A stretch of 64,000 nt of DNA from Pseudoxanthomonas sp. z9 (GCF_006542425.1 NZ_VFID01000004.1:310001-374000); one strand, 5' to 3'; counted from the first letter of the stretch, positions 47,496 to 58,867 are shown. Translations and numbers: made by a program. Notes: a model not told the origin generated them from the letters alone.

Positions 47496-49400
47496 ATGAT
47501 CGATCCCGCCCGCTACCCCCGCCTTTCCCGCATCGAGACCCCCGCCGACCTGCGTCGGTTCGAGGAGTCCGAACTGCCGGCCATCGCCGAGGAGCTGCGC
47601 GGCTACCTGATTGAATCGGTCGGCAAGAGCGGCGGCCATTTCGGCGCCGGTCTGGGCGTGATCGAACTCACCGTCGCCCTGCACTATCTGTACGAGACGC
47701 CGGTCGACCGCCTGGTCTGGGACGTCGGCCACCAGTGCTATCCGCACAAGATCCTCACCGGCCGTCGCGACCAGATCCACACGGTCAAGCAGAAGGACGG
47801 CGTCGCGCCGTTCCCCAAGCGTGAGGAAAGCGAATACGACACGTTCGGGGTCGGCCATTCTTCCACTTCGATCTCCGCCGCCCTGGGCATGGCCGTCGCA
47901 CTCGCGCAGAAGGGCGACGACCGCAAGGTGGTCGCCGTGATCGGCGACGGCGCGATGACCGCGGGCATGGCCTTCGAAGCGCTCAACCATGCCGGCGGCA
48001 TGGAACCCGAACCGAACCTGCTGGTGATCCTCAACGACAACCAGATGTCGATTTCGGAGAACGTCGGCGGGCTGACCAAGATGCTGGGACGGCTGAGCAG
48101 CAGCCGCACCCTCAACGCGCTGCGCGAGGGTGGCAAGAAACTGCTGGGCGACAAGAAGAAGCCGCCGGCGCGCTTCATGCGCCGCTGGGAGGAGCACTGG
48201 AAGGGCATGTTCGTGCCCTCCACGCTGTTCGAGCAGATGGGTTTCCACTACACCGGCCCGATCGATGGCCACGATGTGGAAGCGCTGGTCGGCGCGCTGA
48301 AGACGCTCAAGACACTGAAGGGTCCGCAGCTGCTGCACATCCTGACCACCAAGGGCAAGGGTTACGAACTCGCCGAGGGCGATCAGATCGGCTACCACGC
48401 GGTGGGTCCGTTCGATCCGGAAAAGGGCCTGGTCAGCAAGGCCGGCGCAAAGAAGCCGACCTATACCGACATCTTCGGTGAGTGGCTATGCGACATGGCG
48501 GCCGTCGAACCCAAACTGCTCGGCATCACGCCGGCCATGCGCGAAGGATCCGGCCTGGTGCGCTTCAGCAAGGAGTATCCGGATCGCTACTTCGACGTCG
48601 CCATTGCCGAACAGCACGCGGTGACCCTGGCCGCCGGCATGGCCTGCGAGGGCGGCAAGCCGGTGGTGGCGATCTACTCCACCTTCCTGCAGCGCGGCTA
48701 CGACCAGCTCGTGCACGACGTGGCGATCCAGGATCTCGACGTCCTCTTCGCGATCGATCGCGGCGGCGTCGTGGGGCCGGATGGCGCCACCCATGCGGGC
48801 AATCTTGACCTGAGCTACCTGCGCTGCGTACCCAACATGGTGGTGATGGCGCCAGCCGACGAGAACGAATGCCGGCGCATGCTCAGCACCGGCTACCACC
48901 ACACCGGTCCGGCCGCGGTGCGCTATCCGCGCGGTACCGGTCCCGGGGTGGCCGTGCAGGCCGATCTGGACACCCTGCCCATCGGCAAGGCCGAACTGCG
49001 CACGCGCGGAAACCACGTGGCCCTGCTCGCGTTCGGGTCCACCGCCGCCGCGGCCGAACAGGTCGGCCGCGAACTGGGCCTGACCGTGGTCAACATGCGC
49101 TTCGTCAAGCCGCTGGATCGTGCACTGGTGCTGGAACTGGCCTCCAGCCACCAGGGCTTCGTCACCATCGAGGACAACGTGGTGATGGGCGGTGCCGGTT
49201 CCGGCGTGGCCGAACTGCTCAATGCCGAAGGCATCGCGGTGCCGGTGCTGCACCTCGGCCTGCCCGACGAATTCCAGCACCACGCCAGCCGCGAGGATCT
49301 GCTGGCCGAAGCCGGCATCGATGCGGCGGGCATACGCGCCTCGGTGCTGCGCCGTTGGCCCCAGCTGGCGGCCAGTGCGCCGCTCAGCGCGGCAGGCTGA
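47496..49400 (+). CDS. dxs: 1-deoxy-D-xylulose-5-phosphate synthase
   Basis: 634 residues from ATG 47496 ([20 protein letters not shown]). Thiamine diphosphate motif [40 protein letters not shown] at the N-terminus, [15 protein letters not shown] in the pyrimidine domain and [19 protein letters not shown]. First step of the MEP isoprenoid pathway. Transcribed alone, as is usual here. Confidence 0.98.
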   Translation: MIDPARYPRLSRIETPADLRRFEESELPAIAEELRGYLIESVGKSGGHFGAGLGVIELTVALHYLYETPVDRLVWDVGHQCYPHKILTGRRDQIHTVKQKDGVAPFPKREESEYDTFGVGHSSTSISAALGMAVALAQKGDDRKVVAVIGDGAMTAGMAFEALNHAGGMEPEPNLLVILNDNQMSISENVGGLTKMLGRLSSSRTLNALREGGKKLLGDKKKPPARFMRRWEEHWKGMFVPSTLFEQMGFHYTGPIDGHDVEALVGALKTLKTLKGPQLLHILTTKGKGYELAEGDQIGYHAVGPFDPEKGLVSKAGAKKPTYTDIFGEWLCDMAAVEPKLLGITPAMREGSGLVRFSKEYPDRYFDVAIAEQHAVTLAAGMACEGGKPVVAIYSTFLQRGYDQLVHDVAIQDLDVLFAIDRGGVVGPDGATHAGNLDLSYLRCVPNMVVMAPADENECRRMLSTGYHHTGPAAVRYPRGTGPGVAVQADLDTLPIGKAELRTRGNHVALLAFGSTAAAAEQVGRELGLTVVNMRFVKPLDRALVLELASSHQGFVTIEDNVVMGGAGSGVAELLNAEGIAVPVLHLGLPDEFQHHASREDLLAEAGIDAAGIRASVLRRWPQLAASAPLSAAG

Positions 49401-49509
49401 TTCCGGGCAGGAATCGAGGCACCCGCGCGTCGGGACGCGGTTCATGGAACCCGGCCATCAACCCGGGTTCGTGATGTCCCGATAAGGCACGCTTGCCGGG
49501 TTCCCCGGA

Positions 49510-51036
49510 CTAGTGATCGTCCCATCCCCAGTAAAGCGGGTAGTGCTCGATACGGCCCAGTCGGGCAACCGCGGCCTGTACATCGGCTCGCGCAACCAGC
49601 GCTTCCCACTGCGCATGTGACTCGACGTCACCGGGCATGGAGGCGTGCTCTTTCAGTTCCTGTATCGACAGCAGGGTTTCGGCGCGAGTATCGAGCGCCT
49701 CCAGCTGCGCGATGAGTTCGACAGCCGCCTCATCCAGCCGCCCCGTGCTCACGAGGCCATCCAGCAGGACGTCTTCTCCGTCCGCGCGATGCTTGCGCAG
49801 GTAGCCGAGTGTCCGCTCGATTCCACGCGTATCCTGCTTGAGCGTCGCGGCACACAGTTGCACGGACGCCTGCACCATCTTTCCGTAGCCACTCATCTCC
49901 CCCACCAGGGCAATCGCGGCAAGCGCGTCATCCGGCCTGCCCAGCGAGCAGTACAGTCCCCCCAGGTTGAGGACCTGGTTGACGTTGGTCTGCCCACGGT
50001 CCGGCGTACGCGCGGCCTCGGCCAGTTCGGCGACGGCCTCGTCCCAGCGTCCGAGCGCGCGCAACGCGGTACTGCGTCGGTTCTGCACCCACAGGTACTG
50101 GTCAACATCGTCGAATGGCGGCGCATCGGCGGGTGCCTCCTTCAGGCGTGCCTTGACCTCGCTGCTGAGCCGGACCACTTCGTCCCATTGGCCGACGACC
50201 AGCAACGCCCCCATCAACTCGCTGAGCGGCTCCAGCCGGCGAGGCTGTTCGGTTACCAGGCGCCGGAGCCGTTCAACGCGCCGTTGCGCAGCCTGCTCCG
50301 GAGACGGCAGACCTTCCAGTTTCGACATCACGCCATCGAAGCGGCGATCAATGCGCAGCTTGATCAGCGCCATCGCGCCATCGATGCGTTCAATCGGCCC
50401 GCGCGCCTGGATCGGCTCGCCGCGTCGCAGGTATTCCTCCGCCAGCTTGAACCAGGTGTCACTGGCCCCCAGTCCGCGCTGATTCCAGCCCGCCTCGTAA
50501 AGCGCCTTCAACAGTCCGAACTTCGCATCGGAGCCCGCCGTCGAGGCACGGAGGACTTCTGGCACCAGTTCCTCGGGATAATCGACCAGTTCATCGGGAC
50601 TCTCCGCCAATGCCCGGCCCAGATAGAGTGCGGCCTGATCATTCTGTCCATTCTCCATTTCCAGCATCGACAGCATGTACCACGCGTAGCCGGAGGGCTT
50701 GATCTGGATGCTGCGCAGGAACAATGAGCGCGAGCGTTCGCCTTCGTTCTCGAATGCGGCGGCGGCCGCGGCCATGATCAGCAGGCCGTGCCGCTGCACA
50801 TCAGGCAACGCTTCGAAACGCCTGTCAGCGAGAATGGTCTTAAGTTCCCGGTTCAGGCGGCGGGATTCTGAAAGCTGGAACCGCCCTGCGATGTCCTGGA
50901 TGCGTTGTTGATAGGGATCCTGCAGATTGCCCGGCGCTTGGGCCGGCGAAGTCTTTCGCGTGCTTTCCCAAGCACAGGCGGTGCCTGCCATCGACAGACA
51001 CAGGATCGCGGTGAGTGCCATTCCGGCAAGGCGCAT
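49510..51036 (-). CDS. Exported TPR-repeat protein of unknown function
   Basis: 508 residues with a signal peptide ending ACA-WE. The rest is helical with repeat signatures: YAWYMLSMLEMENGQNDQAA, FKLAEEYLRRGEPIQARGPI, STALRALGRWDEAVAELAEA and LNLGGLYCSLGRPDDALAAI. TPR repeats bind other proteins. Sits downstream of the TraB/GumN-type gene with 79 bp between, possibly cotranscribed. No partner is evident. Confidence 0.82.
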   Translation of the reverse strand: MRLAGMALTAILCLSMAGTACAWESTRKTSPAQAPGNLQDPYQQRIQDIAGRFQLSESRRLNRELKTILADRRFEALPDVQRHGLLIMAAAAAAFENEGERSRSLFLRSIQIKPSGYAWYMLSMLEMENGQNDQAALYLGRALAESPDELVDYPEELVPEVLRASTAGSDAKFGLLKALYEAGWNQRGLGASDTWFKLAEEYLRRGEPIQARGPIERIDGAMALIKLRIDRRFDGVMSKLEGLPSPEQAAQRRVERLRRLVTEQPRRLEPLSELMGALLVVGQWDEVVRLSSEVKARLKEAPADAPPFDDVDQYLWVQNRRSTALRALGRWDEAVAELAEAARTPDRGQTNVNQVLNLGGLYCSLGRPDDALAAIALVGEMSGYGKMVQASVQLCAATLKQDTRGIERTLGYLRKHRADGEDVLLDGLVSTGRLDEAAVELIAQLEALDTRAETLLSIQELKEHASMPGDVESHAQWEALVARADVQAAVARLGRIEHYPLYWGWDDH

Positions 51037-51115
51037 GCGGTCATCCCCAGGACCGTGGACGGACGTCCATTAAACGGGAACCCGATGCAGGGAGCCAGTG
51101 CCAAAGCACTGGCGG

Positions 51116-52147
51116 TTATTCCGGTGCCTCGACCTGGTATCCCTTCGCCTGCAGCTTCGCCAGTGGACCATCGCTCCTGAGCAACTCGGCGATCGGCAAG
51201 GTCGCGAAAGTGGAGGCGTTGGTCCGCAGCGCATTTTCCGCGGCCTCCAGCCATTGGTCCTGCAGTGCCGCGGCGACATTGGCGATGCCGCGCTTGCGGG
51301 CGAATTCGGTTTCGGTCAGCACCTGCGCGCAGGTGCGGTTCTGATCCCCGTACGGCAAGGCGCGAAGCGCGGGAATGTCGCCGACCGCCCAAGCGTTGGC
51401 GCGGGCAGTCATCAGGGGCAGATCGTTTTCCACGCGATCCAGGGTCGCCCTGAAACATGCGCTGTCGTCCAGTTGGGTACCCGCGAATTCCCTCAGTGCC
51501 TGCCTGGGCTGTTCGACCTTGAAACTCAGCAATGGCGTGGTGACTTTCAGGCCATGCCGCTTGATGGCCTTGTCCACCACCGGACTGACAATGCCGGACT
51601 CGGCCAGTCCCGCCCGCTTGAGCGCGGCTTCGTAGAGCTCCCGCGCCGCGAAGATCGGGCGCCATTTCTCCACGCCCTTGTCCCGCCCCAGGTAGCGCGC
51701 CTTCTGGATCAACCAGCGCGCGTAGAGATCCGGGGGCAAGACTTCCCGCAGCGTCCGGTCGTCAGGATTGCGCCGGGCCTTGAGCATGGAGGGGATGAGC
51801 AGCGCGCCGCGGATGATGCCGATGTCGGCATCCACCTTGACCCGCGGCGGCTTGATGGCTTCCTGCGACGAGGCGATGACCTGTTCCACGTCACGCGACA
51901 GCCAGATCATCTGCTTGGGCAACGGCGACTGCGTACCCAGGATGTACAGCACGCGTCCGTCACGGCTGACCCGCCAGAGGCCCGGGCCCGGCTGCGCGCC
52001 GCTGACCACGACGGTGTCCATGTCGATGACCGCCCCCGAGGCCGGGGTTTCGGTGTCCTTGATGACCGGCCGTTGCGGTTGCTGGGCCAAGGCATCCCAC
52101 GACCAGCAGGAAACCAGGATCAGGCCTGTGCAAATCAACAATCGCAT
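51116..52147 (-). CDS. TraB/GumN-fold protein, exported
   Basis: 343 residues from ATG 52147; an in-frame GTG nine bases upstream is possible. A signal peptide precedes DMDTVVVSGAQPGPGLWRVS and the family-typical VLYILGTQSPLPKQMIWLSR (TraB/GumN proteins have a conserved GTxHxxP core; here the histidine is replaced by serine in GTQSPLP). Two GX2E-like stretches later carry the second fold half. The family includes putative metalloproteases (TIKI) and plasmid/bacterial members of unknown action. The altered histidine may abolish activity. Confidence 0.83.
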   Translation of the reverse strand: MRLLICTGLILVSCWSWDALAQQPQRPVIKDTETPASGAVIDMDTVVVSGAQPGPGLWRVSRDGRVLYILGTQSPLPKQMIWLSRDVEQVIASSQEAIKPPRVKVDADIGIIRGALLIPSMLKARRNPDDRTLREVLPPDLYARWLIQKARYLGRDKGVEKWRPIFAARELYEAALKRAGLAESGIVSPVVDKAIKRHGLKVTTPLLSFKVEQPRQALREFAGTQLDDSACFRATLDRVENDLPLMTARANAWAVGDIPALRALPYGDQNRTCAQVLTETEFARKRGIANVAAALQDQWLEAAENALRTNASTFATLPIAELLRSDGPLAKLQAKGYQVEAPE

Positions 52148-52224
52148 TCCCTGCACTCACGGAAAGGCGCCAGATGCGCCGGGCGGCGATTCAGACCACG
52201 CGACCAACCGCCGGTTCCCGTGAC

Positions 52225-52695
52225 TCAGGCGACTTTGCCGCCCGCTTCGCGCAGGTGCCGGGCGGTCTCGCTGTCGTGTTCGAGCAACTGGAAGCCCTTC
52301 CAGACGAAGCCTGGCGACACCGAGCAATCCATCAGGCTGTAGTCACCCAGGCTGCGCGCGCTCTGCCAGATGCCGGCCTTCACCACCTGGACCTGCTGTC
52401 CGCCGCGCGCGGACGTGTCGAGCTGGGCACGGCTGAGGGTGCGGTTTTCCGGATCGAACATCGACAGTTCCAGCGGACTGCCTTCGGACCAGTCCCAGAT
52501 CTCGGTGGCGTCCACCCGGTGCCAGCGGCTGGTGACGCCGGCGACCAGCAGGTACTTGATGGCGGTGAGCGTCGGCCGCTCGATGCCATTGACCTCGGTG
52601 CGCTTGGTCGATTCGAAGATGCGACGGTAATACCCGCCCTCCGGGTGGGGAGCCAGGTCCAGCGACTGGATCAACTCTTCGGCGCGCGGGTGCAT
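52225..52695 (-). CDS. Cupin-fold DUF985 protein
   Basis: 156 residues. [25 protein letters not shown] leads a jelly-roll core with TAIKYLLVAGVTSRWHRVDA (SRWHRV with the cupin histidine), TEIWDWSEGSPLEL and SVSPGFVWKGFQLL. DUF985 proteins resemble sugar isomerase/epimerase cupins, but no reaction is established. It lies 50 bases from a terminator next to tRNA-Pro. Confidence 0.9.
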   Translation of the reverse strand: MHPRAEELIQSLDLAPHPEGGYYRRIFESTKRTEVNGIERPTLTAIKYLLVAGVTSRWHRVDATEIWDWSEGSPLELSMFDPENRTLSRAQLDTSARGGQQVQVVKAGIWQSARSLGDYSLMDCSVSPGFVWKGFQLLEHDSETARHLREAGGKVA

Positions 52696-52756
52696 GAAGG
52701 AATACTAAACATGAGCATGGGGGGCACCGCAAGGTGGCCCGCAACAGGCCGGCACG

Positions 52757-52784
52757 AAAAAGCCCGCGCGCGGCGGGCTTTTTC
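52757..52784. terminator. Bidirectional intrinsic terminator between tRNA-Pro and the cupin gene
   Basis: AAAAAGCCCGC, GCG, and CGGCGGGCTTTTT arms; A and T tracts on both sides. Confidence 0.88.
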
Positions 52785-52797
52785 GTCTCTTGCGAGT

Positions 52798-52874
52798 TGG
52801 TCGGGGTAGCCGGATTCGAACCGACGACCACCAGTCCCCCAGACTGGTGCGCTACCAGGCTGCGCTATACCCCG
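52798..52874 (-). tRNA. tRNA-Pro (GGG)
   Basis: 77 bases on the minus strand. Acceptor CGGGGTA pairs with TACCCCG; the anticodon loop reads CTGGGGG with anticodon GGG; the T arm carries GGTTCGAATCC; CCA is encoded. Confidence 0.97.
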
Positions 52875-52959
52875 AATCCTGGAAAACGTCCGCCTTGCGG
52901 GCGGTCGCTGATTATAGCGGCAACGCGCCCGGCTTTCCTAGGCGCGTCCGCGGAAGGGC

Positions 52960-53316
52960 TCAGCGGCGAAGCAGCTGCAGGATTTCTTCCAGCTCCATCC
53001 GCACCTGGCGGACGATCTGGTTGCTCAGCGCCGATTCCTGCTTGGCACCCTCGCCTTCCAGCCGCAGACGCGCGCCGCCGATGGTGTAGCCCTGTTCGTA
53101 CAGCAGGCTGCGGATCTGCCGCACCATCAGCACGTCGTGGCGCTGGTAGTAGCGACGGTTGCCTCGGCGCTTGGCCGGTTCGAGACTGGGGAATTCCGTT
53201 TCCCAGTAGCGCAGCACGTGCGGTTTGACGTCGCACAGCTCACTGACCTCACCGATGGTGAAGTAGCGCTTCGCCGGAATCGGCGGTAGCTCGCGATTAC
53301 TGCCCGGATCCAGCAT
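52960..53316 (-). CDS. MerR-family transcriptional regulator next to ihfA
   Basis: 118 residues from ATG 53316 ([20 protein letters not shown]); a GTG twelve bases upstream is possible. N-terminal winged helix ([26 protein letters not shown]) is followed by a coiled region ([20 protein letters not shown]). No effector cysteine or histidine. This is the conserved MerR gene that follows ihfA in many gammaproteobacteria and overlaps it here by 20 bases; its target is unknown. Confidence 0.94.
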   Translation of the reverse strand: MLDPGSNRELPPIPAKRYFTIGEVSELCDVKPHVLRYWETEFPSLEPAKRRGNRRYYQRHDVLMVRQIRSLLYEQGYTIGGARLRLEGEGAKQESALSNQIVRQVRMELEEILQLLRR

Positions 53317-53596
53317 AGGCTTCCACACGCTCCTTGAGTTTCTGCCCCGGCCGGAACGTCACCACGGTCCGCGCCGAAATGGGGATCTCCTCCCCGGTCT
53401 TGGGATTGCGGCCCGGCCGCTGGTTCTTGCGGCGCAGATCGAAGTTGCCGAAGCCGGACAGCTTGACCTGCCGCCCCTGCTCCAGGGCATCGCGCAGCAC
53501 GTCGAAATACGCGTCCACGAACTCCTTGGCCTCGCGCTTGTTGAGGCCCACTTCGTCGAACAGCCGTTCGGCCATCTCGGCCTTGGTCAGCGCCAT
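53297..53596 (-). CDS. ihfA: Integration host factor subunit alpha
   Basis: 99 residues: [40 protein letters not shown], and [20 protein letters not shown]. The beta-arm proline (RPGRNPKTG) bends DNA. Follows pheT by 51 bases, as in the classical rpmI-rplT-pheST-ihfA block. Confidence 0.98.
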   Translation of the reverse strand: MALTKAEMAERLFDEVGLNKREAKEFVDAYFDVLRDALEQGRQVKLSGFGNFDLRRKNQRPGRNPKTGEEIPISARTVVTFRPGQKLKERVEAYAGSGQ

Positions 53597-53647
53597 TTCT
53601 GCCTGTCCCCTATTTCCGTTCCAGTCCTGCGATTGCCTTCGCGCCGT

Positions 53648-56041
53648 TCATCCGCGGATCTTCGCCCCGTGGGCCGCCTCGATGGCGGCCACGACGCCTG
53701 CGACCACGGTTTCCACGTCGCGGTCGGTCAGAGTGCGTGAGTTGTCCTGCAAAATCAAGCCCATAGCGAGACTCTTTTGACCGGATTCGACGCCCTGGCC
53801 GACGTAGCGATCGAACAGCTGGACATCCCGCAACAGCGGGCCCGCGGCCTGCCGCGCGGTCTGGCGCAGGGCATCCCACGGGACCTGGTCCGCGACGACG
53901 AACGCGAGATCCCGGCGGACGGACGGAAACCGGGACAGCTCCGATGCGCGCGCGACCGCGCGTTCAGCAAGCGGCGCGAGATCCACTTCGAAGGCCACCA
54001 CGTCCACGTCAAGGTCCAGCAATCGCTGGAGGCGCGGATGCAACTGGCCGATCCAGCCGATGCGCCGACCCTCCCGATGGATATCCGCCGAGCGCCCCGG
54101 ATGGCCGTACGGCGCGGTGGACGGCCGATACTCGAGCACCGCCCCGGCCGCAGCCGCGAGGCTCTCCAGATCACCCTTCAGGTCATGGAAATCGACCTTG
54201 CGCGCGGGCTTTTCACCCCACTGCTCGGCATGGGCGTCACCACAGGCCGCGGCGGCGATGCGCAGGGTTTCCAGAGGAGGCTCGCCCGCCCTGGCGGCAT
54301 GGAACACGTTGCCCAGCTCGAACAGGCGCACGCGCCCGGCCTGGCGTGCGACGTTGCGGCCCAGCGTGGACACCAGACCGGGCAGCAACTGCGTGCGCAT
54401 CACGCCCAACTCCGCGCTCAGCGGATTGGCCAGCGGCACGGCACCCTCGGCCACCTGCCAATGCGCCAGCCACGATGCGTCGACGAAGGCATAGTTGACC
54501 GTTTCCAGATACTCGCGCGCGGCCAGCTGGCGGCGCACGGTCGATGGTTCGACGCGCGTCTCGGTCTGCACCGCGACGCGGGTGGCGCCGCCGGGCAACG
54601 TGGTCGGAATGCGCTCGTAGCCATGGATGCGCGCCAACTCCTCGATCAGATCCTCTTCGATCGCGATGTCGAAGCGACGGCTCGGCGGAACCACCCGCCA
54701 GCCTTCGCCATCACGCGACACCTGCATGCCCAGCGCCTGCAGGATGCGTTCGATTTCGGTATCGGCGATATCGATGCCCAGCACGCGCGCGACGCGGGCG
54801 CGGCGCAGGCCGATGGCTTTCGGCGCCGACAGGTGTTGCGGCAGCACGGCCTCGGTCACGGGGCCTGGCACGCCGCCACCGACGGCCAGGATCAGCCGGG
54901 TCGCATACTCCACGGCGATGCGCGGCAATTCGGGATCGACGCCCCGCTCGAAACGGTGACCGGCATCGGTGTGCATGCCCAGTCGGCGGCTGCGGCCGAT
55001 GATGGCCGACGGAATCCAGTGCGCCGCTTCCAGGAACACGTTGCGGGTAGTGTCGGTGACGCGGGTGTCGTATCCGCCCATGATGCCGCCAAGCGCCACG
55101 GCACGCGCGGCCTTGCCGCCCTGGCTGTCGGAAACAACCAGGAATTCCTCATCGACGGTCACGGTGCGGCCATCGAGCAACTTGATCTGCTCTCCCGCAC
55201 GTGCCGGCCGCACGACAACCGTGCCGTCCAGCAGATCCTGATCGAAGGCGTGCATGGGCTGGCCCAGCTCCAGCATCACGTACTGGGTGACATCCACCAG
55301 CAGGCTGATCGGGCGCACACCGGCGCGGCGCAGGCGTTCGGCCATCCAGACCGGCGTGGGCGCGGTGGCGTCGACACCAGATATCACCCGGCCAGCGAAA
55401 CGCGGCACCCGCTCGCCGGCTTCCAGTTCGACCACCCGCGCCGCATCGTCCCGGGCGGGAACGGGATCGGTATCCAGCGGCTTGACCTGGCTGCCGACCG
55501 CGGCGGCCACGTCATAGGCGATGCCGCGAACGCTGAAGCAATCCGCGCGATTGGGCGTCAACTTGATTTCGATACTGGCGTCCGGCAGGCCCAGGTAATC
55601 GCCAATGGCCGCACCGACGGGCGCGTCATCCGGCAGTTCCAGGAGACCGGAAGCATCGGCGTCGATGCCCAGTTCCTTGGCCGAGCAGAGCATGCCGTTG
55701 GATTCAACGCCACGCAGCTTGGCGGCCTTGATGGCGATGCCGCCGACGTTGGCGCCGATCATGGCCAGCGGAGCGACCAGTCCCGGGCGCGCATTCGGCG
55801 CACCGCACACGATCTGCAGGAGCGCGCCCTGCCCGGCGTCTACCTGGCAGATCTGCAGGCGATCCGCTTCCGGATGCCGTGCGCATTCGACGATGCGTGC
55901 CACCACGACGCCGGCCAGACCGTCGCCCAGCGCGGTCACTTCCTCGACTTCCAGGCCGATCGCGGTCAGTACCGCCGACAGTTCGTCGCGGGTGGCCTGG
56001 GTGGGAACGTGGCTGCGCAGCCAGTTTTCGCTGAATTTCAT
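53648..56041 (-). CDS. pheT: Phenylalanyl-tRNA synthetase beta subunit
   Basis: 797 residues from ATG 56041 (MKFSENWLRSHVPTQATRDE). Domain order: tRNA-binding OB-like EMAP domain (about 40-150), B3/B4 editing domain (HRFERGVDPELPRIAVEYAT), B5 and catalytic-like region and a C-terminal ferredoxin-fold anticodon-binding domain (FPSVRRDLAFVVADQ). Pairs with PheS as an alpha2beta2 enzyme. The 110 bases to pheS hold a REP pair. Confidence 0.98.
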   Translation of the reverse strand: MKFSENWLRSHVPTQATRDELSAVLTAIGLEVEEVTALGDGLAGVVVARIVECARHPEADRLQICQVDAGQGALLQIVCGAPNARPGLVAPLAMIGANVGGIAIKAAKLRGVESNGMLCSAKELGIDADASGLLELPDDAPVGAAIGDYLGLPDASIEIKLTPNRADCFSVRGIAYDVAAAVGSQVKPLDTDPVPARDDAARVVELEAGERVPRFAGRVISGVDATAPTPVWMAERLRRAGVRPISLLVDVTQYVMLELGQPMHAFDQDLLDGTVVVRPARAGEQIKLLDGRTVTVDEEFLVVSDSQGGKAARAVALGGIMGGYDTRVTDTTRNVFLEAAHWIPSAIIGRSRRLGMHTDAGHRFERGVDPELPRIAVEYATRLILAVGGGVPGPVTEAVLPQHLSAPKAIGLRRARVARVLGIDIADTEIERILQALGMQVSRDGEGWRVVPPSRRFDIAIEEDLIEELARIHGYERIPTTLPGGATRVAVQTETRVEPSTVRRQLAAREYLETVNYAFVDASWLAHWQVAEGAVPLANPLSAELGVMRTQLLPGLVSTLGRNVARQAGRVRLFELGNVFHAARAGEPPLETLRIAAAACGDAHAEQWGEKPARKVDFHDLKGDLESLAAAAGAVLEYRPSTAPYGHPGRSADIHREGRRIGWIGQLHPRLQRLLDLDVDVVAFEVDLAPLAERAVARASELSRFPSVRRDLAFVVADQVPWDALRQTARQAAGPLLRDVQLFDRYVGQGVESGQKSLAMGLILQDNSRTLTDRDVETVVAGVVAAIEAAHGAKIRG

Positions 56042-56050
56042 CGTGTCACC

Positions 56051-57303
<1,253 letters not shown>

Positions 57304-57663
57304 TTAGGCTGCGAGTGCGCCCTTTGCCTTTTCAGCCAGGGCCGCAAAACCCGTCGCATCGTGCACGGCGATGTCCGCCAGCACCTTGCGGTCCAGGGTG
57401 ATGCCGGCCTTCTGCAGGCCGTTCATGAAGCGGCTGTAGCTCAGGCCGTTGATGCGGGCCGCCGCGTTGATGCGGGTGATCCACAGCGAACGGAAGTTGC
57501 GCTTCTTCTGCTTGCGGCCGATGTAGGCGTACTGCTGCGCCTTGATGACCGCCTGCTTGGCGACGCGGAACACCTTGCGACGGGCGTTGTAGTAGCCCTT
57601 GGCCAGGTGGAGGACTTTCTTGTGACGGCGACGCGCCATCACGCCACGCTTAACTCGTGCCAT
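57304..57663 (-). CDS. rplT: 50S ribosomal protein L20
   Basis: 119 residues. [39 protein letters not shown] and [20 protein letters not shown] match the L20 family. Starts ten bases after rpmI. L20 may also regulate its own operon by binding mRNA. Confidence 0.98.
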   Translation of the reverse strand: MARVKRGVMARRRHKKVLHLAKGYYNARRKVFRVAKQAVIKAQQYAYIGRKQKKRNFRSLWITRINAAARINGLSYSRFMNGLQKAGITLDRKVLADIAVHDATGFAALAEKAKGALAA

Positions 57664-57673
57664 GGTTCAGTCC

Positions 57674-57871
57674 TCAGAGGTAGGGAAGCATGCGGTCCAG
57701 ACGGCTGCTGTCCTCGGCGCGAACGATGTTCGTCGCACGCAGGCCACGCTTACGCTTGGTCGCTTTCTTGGTGAGGATGTGGCTACGGTTGGCGTGGCCA
57801 GCCTTGTACTTGCCGGAGGCGGTCTTGCGGAAACGCTTGGCCGCCGCCCGGTGGGTCTTGATCTTGGGCAT
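57674..57871 (-). CDS. rpmI: 50S ribosomal protein L35
   Basis: 65 residues, [20 protein letters not shown] at the N-terminus, strongly basic, with [15 protein letters not shown]. Normally it follows infC; here a 1-kb segment including an antisense signal peptidase gene lies between. Confidence 0.98.
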   Translation of the reverse strand: MPKIKTHRAAAKRFRKTASGKYKAGHANRSHILTKKATKRKRGLRATNIVRAEDSSRLDRMLPYL

Positions 57872-58177
57872 TGCGATGTCCTTGATGGGTTTATGTCACT
57901 GACCTGGGCGGCGGCACCTCGTGCCACGCTTTCCATCCATGCCCCAGTCGGCTTGTAAGCCATTGATTCCAAATGGAATAAACGGCGGGTCCTGGGCTGC
58001 GAGCAGCCAATCCCGGAGAACCGGGCCGCACATTATGCCGGGACTTGGTTTCCCTTGCAAATCAGCGGGTTCGGCCGCGCCTTCGGCCCGCGCCACCTGC
58101 CGGTTCCGCACCCGCGCGTGCAGGAACTCGCCGCCCGGCGGCCGGTCCAAGCCGGCCTCATCCCTGGAGCGGCCATC
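57872..58177. other. 306-bp divergent intergenic region between rpmI and a signal peptidase gene
   Basis: Must hold the promoter of rpmI-rplT since infC is cut off by the inserted gene and a terminator. TTCCAAATGGAATAAACGG near 57969 is the most AT-rich part; on the minus strand it may supply promoter elements. No gene is supported. Confidence 0.4.
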
Positions 58178-58804
58178 TTGCAGACCGTCCCCCGAACGCC
58201 GGGCCCTCGCGCCCTGGCCTGGCTGAAGAAGGAAGCCCTGCCTGTGCTGGCCATGCTCGGCCTGCTCCTTGCCGCCCGCGACACCCTGGCCAACCACTAC
58301 AGCGTACCCAGCGGGTCGATGCAGCCGACCCTGCAACCGGGCGACCGGGTGGTGGTGGACATGCGCGCCTATGGCCTGCGCCTGCCGTTCACCTCGCACA
58401 CGCTGCTGGCCGCGGCGGGTACTCCGCAGCGCGGCGACGTGGCCGTGTTCGACTCCCCGGCGGACGGCACGCGCCTGATCAAGCGCGTGGCGGCGGTGGC
58501 CGGTGACCGCGTGGACCTGCGGGACGGCCATCTGAGCATCAACGGCCGCCCGCTGCGGCTCGACGGCGCCATGCCCCGTGAGGATTTCGGCACCCGCGCC
58601 GCCCGCCTCGATCTCGATCTTGGCGGCGGCCCCGACATCCACGGCATGGTGGTGCCGGCTGGCAAGCTGCTGGTACTTGGCGATCACCGCGGCAACAGTC
58701 TCGATGGCCGCTTCTTCGGCTTCGTCGACGCCGACAAGGTCTATGGCCGCGCGGTGGCGGTGTATTACCGCCGTGGCGACGGATTCGGCTGGCGGCAGCT
58801 GTAG
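58178..58804 (+). CDS. Signal peptidase I, short form
   Basis: 208 residues from TTG 58178, chosen because GGAG lies eight bases upstream; a longer frame from 58055 adds unlikely sequence. One membrane helix (ALPVLAMLGLLLAARDTL), then catalytic serine 47 in PSGSMQPTL, lysine 102 in LIKRVAAVAGDRV and GDHRGNSLDGRFFG near the end. It cleaves signal peptides at the outer face of the inner membrane. It lies antisense between infC and rpmI, away from any lepA, and is probably a second signal peptidase. Confidence 0.9.
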   Translation: MQTVPRTPGPRALAWLKKEALPVLAMLGLLLAARDTLANHYSVPSGSMQPTLQPGDRVVVDMRAYGLRLPFTSHTLLAAAGTPQRGDVAVFDSPADGTRLIKRVAAVAGDRVDLRDGHLSINGRPLRLDGAMPREDFGTRAARLDLDLGGGPDIHGMVVPAGKLLVLGDHRGNSLDGRFFGFVDADKVYGRAVAVYYRRGDGFGWRQL

Positions 58805-58838
58805 CAACGCGCCTCCGCCGCACTTCCGCCACGGAAAC

Positions 58839-58867
58839 GAGAAGAGCGCCTTGCGGCGCTCTTTTCT
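58839..58867. terminator. Bidirectional terminator between signal peptidase and infC
   Basis: AAGAGCGCC and GGCGCTCTT arms, TTGC loop, T-rich tail TTCTCC on the right; A-rich left side serves the infC transcript. Confidence 0.82.

Noticed and set aside
52790..53089. Plus-strand frame beginning MRVGRGSRIRTDDHQSP
   Set aside because: Antisense translation of tRNA-Pro; the rest is the complement of merR.
57896..58807. 303-codon minus frame opposite the signal peptidase, which would keep the infC-rpmI operon in one direction
   Set aside because: No recognisable domain; the plus frame has SGSM, KRV and GDHRGNSLDGR signatures.
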